From positions 1-14,551 of the forward strand of contig RFFQ01000149.1 in the NCBI GenBank assembly GCA_003697105.1: 14,551 nt of DNA, written 5' to 3'. The notes under the pieces were generated by a model. That model saw nothing but the letters and a program-made list of their open reading frames with translations, did no database searches and was not told the origin of the DNA. Positions 7,102-14,297 of the stretch are shown here, in pieces. This stretch comes from Gemmatimonadota bacterium. Lineage in GTDB: Bacteria > 4572-55 > J002. The number at the start of each line of letters is the position of its first letter. Positions within the stretch are counted from its first letter, which is position 1. The position numbers and the translations under genes were made by a program.

Positions 7102-8325
7102 TCAATACCGCATGGCATCCACTGCCCGCAACCGTAACAAGCGCACCACTGGGTAGATTGCCGCCAAGCCGGCTAATAGTAACACGGCACCGGCTTGGGC
7201 AAAAAATATCCCCGGTTCCACGGAAAAGGGTAAGACCGGTTCCATTCCGTAGCTAGCAACGGCTTCTGCGGCTTCCCCCGTCAGATGGATGGGGTGATAG
7301 TGCATGTAGATCAACATGGGAATACCGGTGATCATGCCGGCGGTGACCCCGATCCATGCTAAGAAGATGGATTCAATCAGGATAACCCCCACCAGTTGTT
7401 TTTGGCGCATACCGACTGCCACCAGCACCCCAAATTCGCGCATTCGTTCGGCGATCATCATCACTAGAGTGTTAAAAATCCCAAAACCGATGATCAGATA
7501 GAGCAGCCAGAGCATGATCAGCCCGCCGGCGTTATCCAATTGGATGCTTTGGACAATTTCCGGCATTAGTTCCGACCAATCCATGATTTCGTATGTGGCG
7601 GTATCCAGCGTTGCGCGCAGGGTGTGCATCACCTCGCTTAGATATTTTTGATCCGTAATGTTGAGTGCCAAGGAAGTTAACCGGTTGGGGGCAGAATAGA
7701 ACCACTGGGCTTCGCTCAATGTTAGATAGACCAGTTGCCGGTTGAGTTCCGGTGTGGGGAACTCAATAATGCCACGAATGGGGTATTTTCCGGCGGCGCT
7801 CATGGCGTGGTAGCCTTGCCCAATTAAGACCAGCGTATCGCCCACACTCACTTGCAGATATTCCGCTAAGCCACTGACGACCAAAACACCGTTATCGTTA
7901 GCTTGCAGATAATCCCCTTTGATGCGTCGATCTTTTAAACCGGTCAACTGGTCTTCTTTCTCGGGGTCCACGCCGATGACAATGACTCCTTTGGTCAATT
8001 CCTCCGTAGCGGCAAGGGCAAACGACTCTAAACGCGGGATGACCTGTGTGACATGTTCTATCTGGGAGATCGTGCGGATCATCGTCGAGTCGGCTTCAAA
8101 GGTATTTTCCAGTGTTTGATCGTTCCAGTATCCAGCGGCATGGATTTGGGCGTAACCGGTGTTCAGGGTCACCACATTTTTGATCATGTGGTTATATGAA
8201 CCGAGTTGCATTGAGCGCATAAAAATTGCCAATAACACGGCAAAAAAGATCGATGAAATGGTGATTAGCGTCCGGCGTTTATTGCGCCAGATGTTGCGCC
8301 ACGCCAAATTGAGATACATGGTCAT
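7102..8325 (-). CDS. ABC transporter permease, FtsX/LolC-E/MacB fold (first permease)
   Basis: The 407-residue inner-membrane protein has one helix near the N-terminus (about 20-40, after AWRNIWRNKRRTL), a periplasmic domain of roughly 230 residues, and three C-terminal helices. The coupling segment FNTLVMMIAERMREFGVLVA and the tail (YPVVRLLRLRAVDAMRY) are typical of LolC/E and MacB permeases. It lacks the fused ATPase of MacB, so it must use a separate one, presumably the LolD-type protein of the same operon. Its ATG at 8325 overlaps the stop of the LolA-like gene by one base (TAATG), which implies translational coupling; the upstream Shine-Dalgarno is weak. A second ATG two codons in (8319) is possible. 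With the other permease it likely forms a LolC/LolE-like pair. Confidence 0.93.
   Translation of the reverse strand: MTMYLNLAWRNIWRNKRRTLITISSIFFAVLLAIFMRSMQLGSYNHMIKNVVTLNTGYAQIHAAGYWNDQTLENTFEADSTMIRTISQIEHVTQVIPRLESFALAATEELTKGVIVIGVDPEKEDQLTGLKDRRIKGDYLQANDNGVLVVSGLAEYLQVSVGDTLVLIGQGYHAMSAAGKYPIRGIIEFPTPELNRQLVYLTLSEAQWFYSAPNRLTSLALNITDQKYLSEVMHTLRATLDTATYEIMDWSELMPEIVQSIQLDNAGGLIMLWLLYLIIGFGIFNTLVMMIAERMREFGVLVAVGMRQKQLVGVILIESIFLAWIGVTAGMITGIPMLIYMHYHPIHLTGEAAEAVASYGMEPVLPFSVEPGIFFAQAGAVLLLAGLAAIYPVVRLLRLRAVDAMRY
8283..8304 (-). repeat. 22-bp identical run shared by the two permease genes (copy in first permease)
   Basis: Identical to 6718-6739. It codes for AWRNIWR at the N-terminus of the first permease. 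The flanking bases differ at once, so conservation is confined to the motif. Confidence 0.85.
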
Positions 8326-9077
8326 TAGCGAACCCGTTTCATGTTTTGTTGCGAGAAAAAGGTATCGTCAATATCGATATTGAAATCTGCCTCAAGATAC
8401 TCCACCACGGTTTTGTGTCCGGCTTTGTCTGGGTCGGCTGGGATCATTTCCAAGCGGGTGGGAATCGTCCGGTCATCCATTTTTTTGAATTCGGAAAGGT
8501 TCATGGTTTGGACTAAATAGCCGTCCTCGTCGTAGTATTCAACTTGAACTTGAAAATAGGTCTCTTTGGCAATCCAAATCCGAATTTTGCCCCATACAAC
8601 TGCGGCTTCGGGTTTGGGCGTCATTTCAATTTTGTAGCAATCGTAGCCCCGGATGGTTTCCGTCCCAAGTAGGGTGTGATGATAATCTTCGACGATGGAT
8701 GATTCTTTGATCAAGTCATCATTGGTGAAGTCCGAGCCCATCCATGACTGCATCATCATGGAGGGTGGGATTTTAATGGTGCGTTCAATGGAGGGCACCC
8801 AGTTCCAGATTTCCTTATCGCGCATCAAAAAGGTGGTGCCTTTATCCCGTGCGGGAGCGGTGATCACCATCAAGGACCGATCTCTGCCTTTTGACCACCC
8901 CTTTAGGGTCATTTCGCGCTGCCAATCAGGGCGAATGATGGTCATTTTCATTTCCATGTAACTGCTCTCCCCACGCATCAATTGGTCTGCTTTGCGGACG
9001 ATTTCAGTGGCGTCTTGGGCGTGGAGTGGTAACGTAACTACTAATATTATCAGTATATTAAGGTTTATTTTGTTCAT
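8325..9077 (-). CDS. Outer-membrane lipoprotein-sorting protein-like (LolA-fold, PF17131 type), periplasmic
   Basis: The 250-residue precursor has a Sec signal peptide (MNKINLNILIILVVTLPLHA, likely cut before QDATEI), so the mature protein is periplasmic. It has no lipobox cysteine. The body shows features of the family annotated as outer membrane lipoprotein-sorting protein (PF17131): ADQLMRGESSYMEMKMTI, APARDKGTTFLMRDKEIWNW, MGSDFTNDDLI and GYDCYKIEMTPKP. The fold is a LolA-like half-barrel that can shield acyl chains. Family members often sit beside FtsX permeases or MMPL/RND exporters, but their cargo is mostly unknown, and the name should not be taken as proof of lipoprotein transport. 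The start overlaps the tetR stop (ATGA), with GGAG 7 bp upstream, and the stop overlaps the permease start. It probably carries a hydrophobic substrate across the periplasm. Confidence 0.92.
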   Translation of the reverse strand: MNKINLNILIILVVTLPLHAQDATEIVRKADQLMRGESSYMEMKMTIIRPDWQREMTLKGWSKGRDRSLMVITAPARDKGTTFLMRDKEIWNWVPSIERTIKIPPSMMMQSWMGSDFTNDDLIKESSIVEDYHHTLLGTETIRGYDCYKIEMTPKPEAAVVWGKIRIWIAKETYFQVQVEYYDEDGYLVQTMNLSEFKKMDDRTIPTRLEMIPADPDKAGHKTVVEYLEADFNIDIDDTFFSQQNMKRVR

Positions 9078-9673
9078 GATGTTTCTCCCGAATGAAGGGG
9101 TTGGGCATATTTTTGTAGGAGTAATTGCTTGACGGCATCCAACGGGTAATGTTCTGGATCGAGCATGTAGTGTAACCCGATCCCATCAAAAATGGCGCCC
9201 AATACTTTGGCTTCGCTTTGCGGGTCTTCCGCATCAATCGCTTGAAAGTAGGCTTCAAGCCAGCTGAATATTTCCGCAAAAACCGTCGCCAAAGTTTCTT
9301 GCAGTGCCTGCATAACATCCGGTTGCACCAACAGCCGGCTGTAGAGTTTCCAAAATTCGATATTTTCCCTTAATGAGGTAAAATAGGCGTCCAGTAATAC
9401 CCTCATTTTTTCATACGGGTTGGTGGTGTCTTCGGGCATCTCGAACATCCCAGAAATTTGAGTACAGCCATCTAAGATGATGGCTTGAAGCAAGGCGTTT
9501 TTACTTTCAAAGTAATTGTAGATCAATCCCACAGAAATACCTGCCTGCTTGGCAATGGTATTCATAGAAGTGGTATGAAATCCATTATTGGCAAAGCATT
9601 CCAGTGCGGCGCGCAGAATTTTTTGCTGGCTCTTTTCGCGTAAGGCTTCAAATTGTTCGGGTGTACGCGGCAT
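9074..9673 (-). CDS. TetR/AcrR-family transcriptional regulator
   Basis: A 199-residue DNA-binding protein, first gene of the transporter operon. The N-terminal helix-turn-helix (about 12-58) is a standard TetR domain: KILRAALECFANNGFHTTS, then MNTIAKQAGISVGLIYNYF and ESKNALLQAII. The rest is a helical ligand-binding and dimerisation domain that I cannot assign to a ligand class. GGAG lies 7 bp before the ATG at 9673; a 10-residue upstream extension to 9703 would start inside the palindrome and promoter, so it is rejected. The palindrome over the -10 just upstream strongly suggests that it represses its own operon and is released by a ligand, perhaps the transporter's substrate. Its stop overlaps the LolA-like start by 4 nt (ATGA). 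Confidence 0.94.
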   Translation of the reverse strand: MPRTPEQFEALREKSQQKILRAALECFANNGFHTTSMNTIAKQAGISVGLIYNYFESKNALLQAIILDGCTQISGMFEMPEDTTNPYEKMRVLLDAYFTSLRENIEFWKLYSRLLVQPDVMQALQETLATVFAEIFSWLEAYFQAIDAEDPQSEAKVLGAIFDGIGLHYMLDPEHYPLDAVKQLLLQKYAQPLHSGETS

Positions 9674-9690
9674 CTTTTTTCTCCATTTTG

Positions 9691-9708
9691 ATTGAATGTT
9701 CATTCAAT
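9691..9708. promoter_or_regulatory. Palindromic TetR-type operator overlapping the -10
   Basis: ATTGAATG-TT-CATTCAAT has perfect 8-bp arms around a 2-bp centre. The TGAATGnnCATTCA core is the form of site used by many TetR/AcrR regulators. It covers the end of the -10 and the expected start point, so a bound regulator would block transcription. Confidence 0.8.
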
Positions 9709-9733
9709 ATAATCCGTGCAATGAATCTGTCAA
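9706..9733 (-). promoter_or_regulatory. Sigma70-like promoter of the tetR-transporter operon
   Basis: On the minus strand a perfect -35 TTGACA (9728-9733) is followed after 16 bp by TATATT (9706-9711). Transcription would begin near 9698, about 25 bp before the tetR ATG. The promoter lies in the 91-bp gap after the M23 peptidase gene. Confidence 0.75.
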
Positions 9734-9740
9734 GATTAAA

Positions 9741-9758
9741 ATTGAATGAGTCTTCAAT
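9741..9758. promoter_or_regulatory. Possible second, degenerate operator upstream of the -35
   Basis: ATTGAA-6 bp-TTCAAT matches the outer arms of the operator at 9691-9708 (6 of 8 arm bases on each side), while its centre is not symmetric. Its midpoint is 50 bp from that of the first site, close to five helical turns. It could be an auxiliary binding site or chance in AT-rich DNA. Confidence 0.4.
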
Positions 9759-9764
9759 CAACTA

Positions 9765-11492
9765 TTAATGGCACTGAAAATAACCGGATTTTTCAGCACG
9801 GTTTCCAGCACGGTCGGTGACTTGTATTTGGAAATCATATCGCCCGGGCGGGAGGTCAGGCGGGAGACTCACGTGGACGGAATGGCTTTCCGGATCATAG
9901 ATGGAAATTTGCTTTTTGCCATTGAGGTAGATATGAATGTCATCTTCAAAGATACCCGATGCGTTGTCCGTGAGTACCGCGCGGATCGATGGAGGTGTAC
10001 GGAACGTTTTGCCATTTGGCGGTGATAGGTGGGAGATTTGGGGCGGTAGGGTATCCGCAATCACGGCAAATGTTCCCAGATGGTAGATCGAGGCAGAGAT
10101 GGTACCCTCTAATACGTTCAGGATATTATTTTCAAACCGCCATTGTTTGCCGTCCCATTGATAAACACCTGATTGGCGCACCGGCAGGTGGGGGTCGTAG
10201 CGGAAACTGAGCCGAACATATTCACGAAACGGTACATCATCGGGTGACCACTGGAGGATCGGGCTGGCGAACTGCATTCCACGGGGCAGGGTATCGCTCC
10301 AACTTGATGCTGGTATTTCAATGGATGTTATTGCCAGATCACGATAAAGGGACCCTTCTGTCAGGTGGAGCCGGGCGGTGTGATTCGCGGAGAAAATGGT
10401 GTGAGCCTCTCCAGCCCGGGCGTTAGGCGGGTTTGCTACGGGAGCAACGGGGTTTGAATCCACGGGACAGGAAACATCGATTTTGAAATCAAGCGTTGCG
10501 GTATTGCCGCTCGCATCCGAGGCGACAATGCGGAAGGAGTGGCGTCCCGCGCCGAGTTTGCGAGTATCCAAAATGCCGTGACCGTAAGGTTGATCGCCAA
10601 AAACGGGCACATCACACCGGTATTCCCGGAAGAGGCGATAGTAACGACCTTTGCCACGCCGTTGCAGGCTAAAATCAATGATGGATTCAATTTGGAGGGT
10701 AGTGTCATAGGAAAATTCATCAAATTGAATAAAAAAACGGGATTGATTCTCCTGAAATAGTTCGATCCGGTAGGGTCCGTAACGATTATGAATCGCGTTT
10801 GACTGTTGGTCTGTCACGCGGACGCCGACAAAAAATTTGCCGCAAATTTCTGGTATGGTGCGGATTTTATCCGATCCCCACAAAATGAGGGGGCGATTCT
10901 GTCCGTTGATCGTAGTGGTTTCATCTACCGGGGTGAGGCTAATGGCTAAAAAGTTGGGGGCGATGCTATCCGGCACGGCAAAGCCATGAAGGAGCGGGTT
11001 CAGCGGATTATCATTTAATTTACGAAATTCAAAATGGAGATGGGGGGCGCCAATGCCGGTTGAGCCGGAAAACGCGATGATGTCCCCCTTTTGAACGGGG
11101 ATCGCGTTGGGGGGGAGTGTGATATCAAATCGATAGCGTTGAAGCCGTTGTTGTTCCTGCTTTGCTCGTTCTTCAATAACACCGGCAAAACGTTGCAAAT
11201 GGGCATAAACCGCAATATGCCCGTCTGTGGTGGTCAGATAGACTGCTTTGCCGTAGCCGGTGGCGGCGGCTCGCAAACGGGAGATATAGCCATCGGCGAT
11301 GGCATAGCAGGCGAAACCCTCCTGATTCCATGTTTTAAAGTCAAGCCCGGCATGAAAGTGACGAGGACGGTATTCGGCAAAGCTGGAGGTTAAATAGGGG
11401 GGATTTATATCGAGGGGCCAGTGGTAGTTTTCAGCACTCCAGAGGATACCGGTTGGGAGAAAGAGCAACAACGTAAACCAAAGATAGCGCAT
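9765..11492 (-). CDS. Exported M23-family metallopeptidase with Ig-like C-terminal modules
   Basis: The 575-residue precursor has a signal peptide (MRYLWFTLLLFLPTGILWSA, cut near residue 20) and an M23 (lysostaphin/LytM-type) domain at about 24-170. Zinc ligands are visible: H47 and D51 in FHAGLDF, and H153 with H151 in APHLHFEF; H98 in VYAHL is a likely catalytic residue. Family members cut cell-wall peptide cross-links or act as scaffolds; an intact motif set argues for activity. A long insert (about 100-130, rich in K, E, Q and R) separates two strands. The C-terminal 400 residues contain Ig/Big-like units, e.g. GRHSFRIVASDASGNTATLD (about 320) and GRYDFQIQVTDRAGNRAEKS near the end, preceded by PPQISHLSPPNGKTF. 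No Shine-Dalgarno is evident at the ATG. It begins 28 bp after the chemoreceptor gene and is probably co-transcribed with it. Confidence 0.9.
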   Translation of the reverse strand: MRYLWFTLLLFLPTGILWSAENYHWPLDINPPYLTSSFAEYRPRHFHAGLDFKTWNQEGFACYAIADGYISRLRAAATGYGKAVYLTTTDGHIAVYAHLQRFAGVIEERAKQEQQRLQRYRFDITLPPNAIPVQKGDIIAFSGSTGIGAPHLHFEFRKLNDNPLNPLLHGFAVPDSIAPNFLAISLTPVDETTTINGQNRPLILWGSDKIRTIPEICGKFFVGVRVTDQQSNAIHNRYGPYRIELFQENQSRFFIQFDEFSYDTTLQIESIIDFSLQRRGKGRYYRLFREYRCDVPVFGDQPYGHGILDTRKLGAGRHSFRIVASDASGNTATLDFKIDVSCPVDSNPVAPVANPPNARAGEAHTIFSANHTARLHLTEGSLYRDLAITSIEIPASSWSDTLPRGMQFASPILQWSPDDVPFREYVRLSFRYDPHLPVRQSGVYQWDGKQWRFENNILNVLEGTISASIYHLGTFAVIADTLPPQISHLSPPNGKTFRTPPSIRAVLTDNASGIFEDDIHIYLNGKKQISIYDPESHSVHVSLPPDLPPGRYDFQIQVTDRAGNRAEKSGYFQCH

Positions 11493-11520
11493 GCGTGGGG
11501 TTTATAAGAGTGTGTGTTTT

Positions 11521-12807
11521 TTAAGACGTACTGGATTTCACCGGAGTCAAAAAATTTTCCGTGAGGGATTTCATTTGATCGACATTTGCATGAACGGAAT
11601 GGGCGACATCGCGTTGTTGTTCCGTCGCCGATGCAATCTCAAAAATCATATTGAAATTTTCATCCGCACTTTGGGAAATCTGTTGGATCAATTCATCCAT
11701 TGTTTGTAAATTATGGCGTTGCCGGGTTGAGAGGTCGGCTATTTTTTGCAGTGCTTCTGCTAATCCGCGAATCTCTTCCACAATCGTTTGAAGTAATTTG
11801 GTGGCGGCGGTAATTACGGTATAGCCGGTGGTGATCTCATCCAGTTCCGCTTGGCTTTGGGTGATGGTTTCTTCCGCGATGGATTGAATTTCCAGCACTT
11901 GCTCGTCAATATTTCGCAATGAGATATGGGTTGTTTCGTTTAATTCCCGGATTTCGTCGGCAATAACGGCAAATCCTTTGCCGAATTCGCCGGCTCGGGC
12001 AGATTCGATTGCCGCATTGAGGGAAAGCAGGCTGGTTTGTTGCGAAATTTCACTGACTGTTCGTAGCACCGAGTCAATTTCGGACAGGCGCGAGGCGAGT
12101 TCCGAGATTTTCATCGTGGTGGTGGATGCCACGTTTGAGATGGACTCGATTCGCTCCAAGGCGTGTTGGGACGCCGTACCTCCTTCTTCCGCCGCATTGG
12201 AGATATGCCCGTAAATATCTTTTGCTTGCTCTACAGCCGTACTAACTTCTTGCGAAAAGTCGGAGATCTCTTTGGAAAGGCGAACCAATGACATTACGCT
12301 TTTGGATTGGCTGCTCAGGCTACGCGCCACATGTTGAACATGATCGGTGGTCTGGCGGGTTTGTTCGTCCAATGTATGGAACGTGTGCTGAAATTGATCC
12401 ATTGCCAGATGCAGTTGCCGGCTGTTTTCTTGAAAATTTGTCAGGGCGTACAGTTCCCGGTCAGAAAGGGTGTTTAGCCGGTGGAAAATCTGTGCAAATT
12501 CATCTGTGCCGTGGACGGGTAAGGGCGATAGTTGTGTATCATCTAACGTGAGGAGGGCGTCTAAATGGGTTTTCATCTGCTTCAGGGGCGTTTGTAACAG
12601 CCATCGGACAAACCCGTATTGAATCCCGCCGAGCACGCCACCAAGGATTGCTACGAGGACGTAGGATGTCATTTTGGGCGGGGAAACCCCGCTAATGGTG
12701 TGGAGCAGTAGTGTTAGCCCCACGGCGCAGAATATCCCTGTGACGACAAGCACCCCTCCCAAACGGTGGGAGAGATTCCACAATTTCCACGGTTGCCTAT
12801 CCGCCAT
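11521..12807 (-). CDS. Methyl-accepting chemotaxis protein without a sizeable sensor domain
   Basis: The 428-residue chemoreceptor has two membrane helices close together (about 16-38 and 47-68), joined by only about 8 periplasmic residues. A HAMP-like stretch (about 69-115) and a long coiled-coil signalling domain follow. The hairpin tip is clear: EISQQTSLLSLNAAIESARAG, then EFGKGFAVIADEIREL, matching the CheA/CheW-contacting consensus with small changes (S for N in QTN, S for A in EAA). With no extracellular ligand domain it may sense membrane state or an intracellular partner. The ATG at 12807 has GAGG 6 bp upstream; a 26-residue extension to 12885 would run into the -35 and is rejected. 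A strong promoter lies just upstream. Its adaptation enzyme could be the CheB encoded at the other end of the window. Confidence 0.92.
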   Translation of the reverse strand: MADRQPWKLWNLSHRLGGVLVVTGIFCAVGLTLLLHTISGVSPPKMTSYVLVAILGGVLGGIQYGFVRWLLQTPLKQMKTHLDALLTLDDTQLSPLPVHGTDEFAQIFHRLNTLSDRELYALTNFQENSRQLHLAMDQFQHTFHTLDEQTRQTTDHVQHVARSLSSQSKSVMSLVRLSKEISDFSQEVSTAVEQAKDIYGHISNAAEEGGTASQHALERIESISNVASTTTMKISELASRLSEIDSVLRTVSEISQQTSLLSLNAAIESARAGEFGKGFAVIADEIRELNETTHISLRNIDEQVLEIQSIAEETITQSQAELDEITTGYTVITAATKLLQTIVEEIRGLAEALQKIADLSTRQRHNLQTMDELIQQISQSADENFNMIFEIASATEQQRDVAHSVHANVDQMKSLTENFLTPVKSSTS

Positions 12808-12841
12808 CTGATGCCTCGTTTTGTTGTAAGTAAATACAGTA

Positions 12842-12859
12842 AATCCAGCAAGTTGGATT
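12842..12859. promoter_or_regulatory. Inverted repeat over the chemoreceptor -10/start region
   Basis: AATCCA-GCAAGT-TGGATT has perfect 6-bp arms around 6 bp and overlaps the first bases of the -10. It could be an operator for an unknown repressor or a 5'-UTR hairpin. No regulator gene is adjacent. Confidence 0.35.
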
Positions 12860-12885
12860 CTAAGGTGACGGTTATGAACTGTCAA
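12857..12885 (-). promoter_or_regulatory. Sigma70-like promoter of the chemoreceptor-M23 unit
   Basis: On the minus strand TTGACA (12880-12885) is followed after exactly 17 bp by TAGAAT (12857-12862), a near-consensus pair. The start point would be about 40-45 bp before the chemoreceptor ATG. This is a housekeeping-type rather than flagellar sigma28-type promoter. Confidence 0.75.
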
Positions 12886-12987
12886 GTGGAAAAATTTACG
12901 GAGGCTTTTATCTTTTTGATTTTGTTAAGGGGTTATCTTCTTATTTTTCATGCTGTTATGGGTTTATTCGCTTTTTCAAGAAAATGA

Positions 12988-13016
12988 TTGACATTTTTTA
13001 GGTTTTCGTATAGACT
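12988..13016 (+). promoter_or_regulatory. Sigma70-like promoter of the purine nucleoside phosphorylase gene
   Basis: TTGACA (12988-12993) is followed after 17 bp by TAGACT (13011-13016), with TATAGA two bases earlier as an alternative -10 at 15-bp spacing. The start codon is about 50 bp downstream. It diverges from the chemoreceptor promoter in the shared 259-bp intergenic region. Confidence 0.6.
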
Positions 13017-13066
13017 TACCCCAGTTTTCTCTAAATTCTGAAAATTTTTGTGTTGAGGTTTTTTTT

Positions 13067-13897
13067 ATGCAAAAGAGTCAACTTCGACAGCACATTGATG
13101 AGGCTGTAGCGTATATTCGCCAACATGTGACCGATGTTCCTGAGGTCGCGATTATTTTAGGTACTGGCTTGGGTGGCATTTCCGATGTCATTGAAGATAA
13201 AAAGGAGATTCCGTACAGCGATATTCCGCATTTTCCGGTATCCACCGTTATGAGCCATGCCGGGAATCTTGTTTTTGGTCAGATTAGCGGAAAATCCGTG
13301 GTGATGATGGCGGGGCGGGTGCATTATTATGAAGGTTACACGATGCAACAAGTGACGTTCCCCGTGCGAGTAATGAAATATTTAGGGGCGAACACCCTGT
13401 TTATTTCGAACGCTGTGGGTGGAATGAACCCTCAATATCGCAAAGGGGATATTGTGTTGACGACAGACCATATTAACTTGATGGGTGATAACCCGCTGAT
13501 TGGTCCAAATGATGATACCATTGGGCCGCGTTTCCCGGATATGTCTGCTCCGTATGACCGCGAACTTATTGATTTAGCGGAAGATGTCGCTTTGAATGAA
13601 AAGATTCGTACTCAGCGCGGGGTGATGGTCGCGGTGGCGGGTCCCAATCTGGAAACGCCGGCGGAGTACCGTTTTTTACGGGCGATTGGCGCGGATACGG
13701 TAGGGATGTCTTCTGTACCGGAGAATTTGGTCGGTGTGCATATGGGGATGCGGGTGATGACCTTTTCCATTGTTACGGATTTGTGTTTCCCGGATTTTCT
13801 CGCACCGGTCAATATTGAGGAAATCTTGCAGATCGCGGCAGAATCCGGTAAAAAATTAGAACGGCTCATCTGCAAACTTCTGGAACGGATGGAATAA
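13067..13897 (+). CDS. Purine nucleoside phosphorylase (trimeric, PNP/MTAP family)
   Basis: This cytoplasmic salvage enzyme cleaves purine (deoxy)nucleosides with phosphate to free base and (deoxy)ribose-1-phosphate. The 276 residues match the trimeric PNP family over the full length: phosphate loop ILGTGLGG (T33 at the usual serine), SHAGNL, GRVHYYEGY, NAVGGMN, the base-binding AGPNLETPAEYR with E196 (human E201), and GADTVGMSSVPE. At the position of human N243, which contacts the 6-position of the base, there is aspartate (D238 in IVTDLCFPD), with the E-to-D distance identical to the human E-to-N distance (42 residues). Aspartate there is also seen in MTAP-like enzymes, so adenosine-type substrates are possible. 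GAGG lies 8 bp before the ATG. A promoter is visible upstream and the YvlD-like gene follows 55 bp later. Confidence 0.95.
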   Translation: MQKSQLRQHIDEAVAYIRQHVTDVPEVAIILGTGLGGISDVIEDKKEIPYSDIPHFPVSTVMSHAGNLVFGQISGKSVVMMAGRVHYYEGYTMQQVTFPVRVMKYLGANTLFISNAVGGMNPQYRKGDIVLTTDHINLMGDNPLIGPNDDTIGPRFPDMSAPYDRELIDLAEDVALNEKIRTQRGVMVAVAGPNLETPAEYRFLRAIGADTVGMSSVPENLVGVHMGMRVMTFSIVTDLCFPDFLAPVNIEEILQIAAESGKKLERLICKLLERME

Positions 13898-13952
13898 TAC
13901 CCCCAGCCTGTGATTTTTTTCAACACTTTCGCAGAAAGTATGACAACGTGAC

Positions 13953-14297
13953 ATGAAATTTATTCTCGCCAATTGGTTTATCACCGCATTAGCGATTCTC
14001 GGAACTGCTTATATCTTACCCGGTATTTCGGTCAGCGGATTTGTCGCCGCGCTGATGGCGGCAGTTGTGCTGGGGTTTGTCAACGCACTGATTCGTCCGA
14101 TTCTTATCTTGTTGACTTTGCCGGTAACCGTTCTGACATTAGGTCTGTTTTTGTTTGTGATCAATGCGTTGCTGTTGCTTTTTGTTTCGGTTGTGATGGG
14201 CAATAGCTTTGTTGTGGATGGTTTTTTCAATGCAGTGATAGGCTCGTTTTTAATCAGCTTTATTAACTCAATGTTACACTGGCTGTTGGAGACCTAA
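13953..14297 (+). CDS. Small four-helix membrane protein, YvlD/DUF360 (phage holin family IV-like, PF04020)
   Basis: The 114-residue protein is almost all membrane-embedded, with four helices: about 5-25 (LANWFITALAILGTAYILPG), 29-50, 55-82 and 90-112. The pattern ANWFITALAI..LPGI near the start, then LGFVNALIRPIL, LTLPVTVLTLGLF and FVINALLL is the hallmark of the YvlD/DUF360 family (PF04020), found in many bacteria. Some databases call it a holin family, but no phage genes are nearby and a lysis role is unsupported; its function is unknown. No good Shine-Dalgarno precedes the ATG at 13953. A short hairpin (13925-13939) lies just before it. It may be read through from the phosphorylase gene 55 bp upstream. 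Confidence 0.88.
   Translation: MKFILANWFITALAILGTAYILPGISVSGFVAALMAAVVLGFVNALIRPILILLTLPVTVLTLGLFLFVINALLLLFVSVVMGNSFVVDGFFNAVIGSFLISFINSMLHWLLET

Noticed and set aside
8325-9077. Calling the carrier and its ABC genes lolA/lolC/lolD/lolE outright
   Set aside because: The carrier is of the PF17131 type rather than classical LolA, no LolB-like gene is present, and the operon includes a barrel and a regulator, so cargo identity is not established.
9674-9703. Longer TetR start at 9703
   Set aside because: It lies inside the operator and at the expected transcription start; the ATG at 9673 has GGAG 7 bp upstream.
12808-12885. Longer chemoreceptor start at 12885
   Set aside because: It would run through the -10 and -35 of a near-consensus promoter, and the ATG at 12807 has a good GAGG site.
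13925-13939. Hairpin ACTTTC-GCA-GAAAGT after the phosphorylase gene as a rho-independent terminator
   Set aside because: The 6-bp stem is AT-rich and its T run (13914-13920) lies before rather than after the stem on the coding strand, so it does not fit a terminator.
13953-14297. Phage holin and possible prophage remnant
   Set aside because: The YvlD/DUF360 family is a common chromosomal membrane family, and no phage structural, integrase or lysis genes are nearby.
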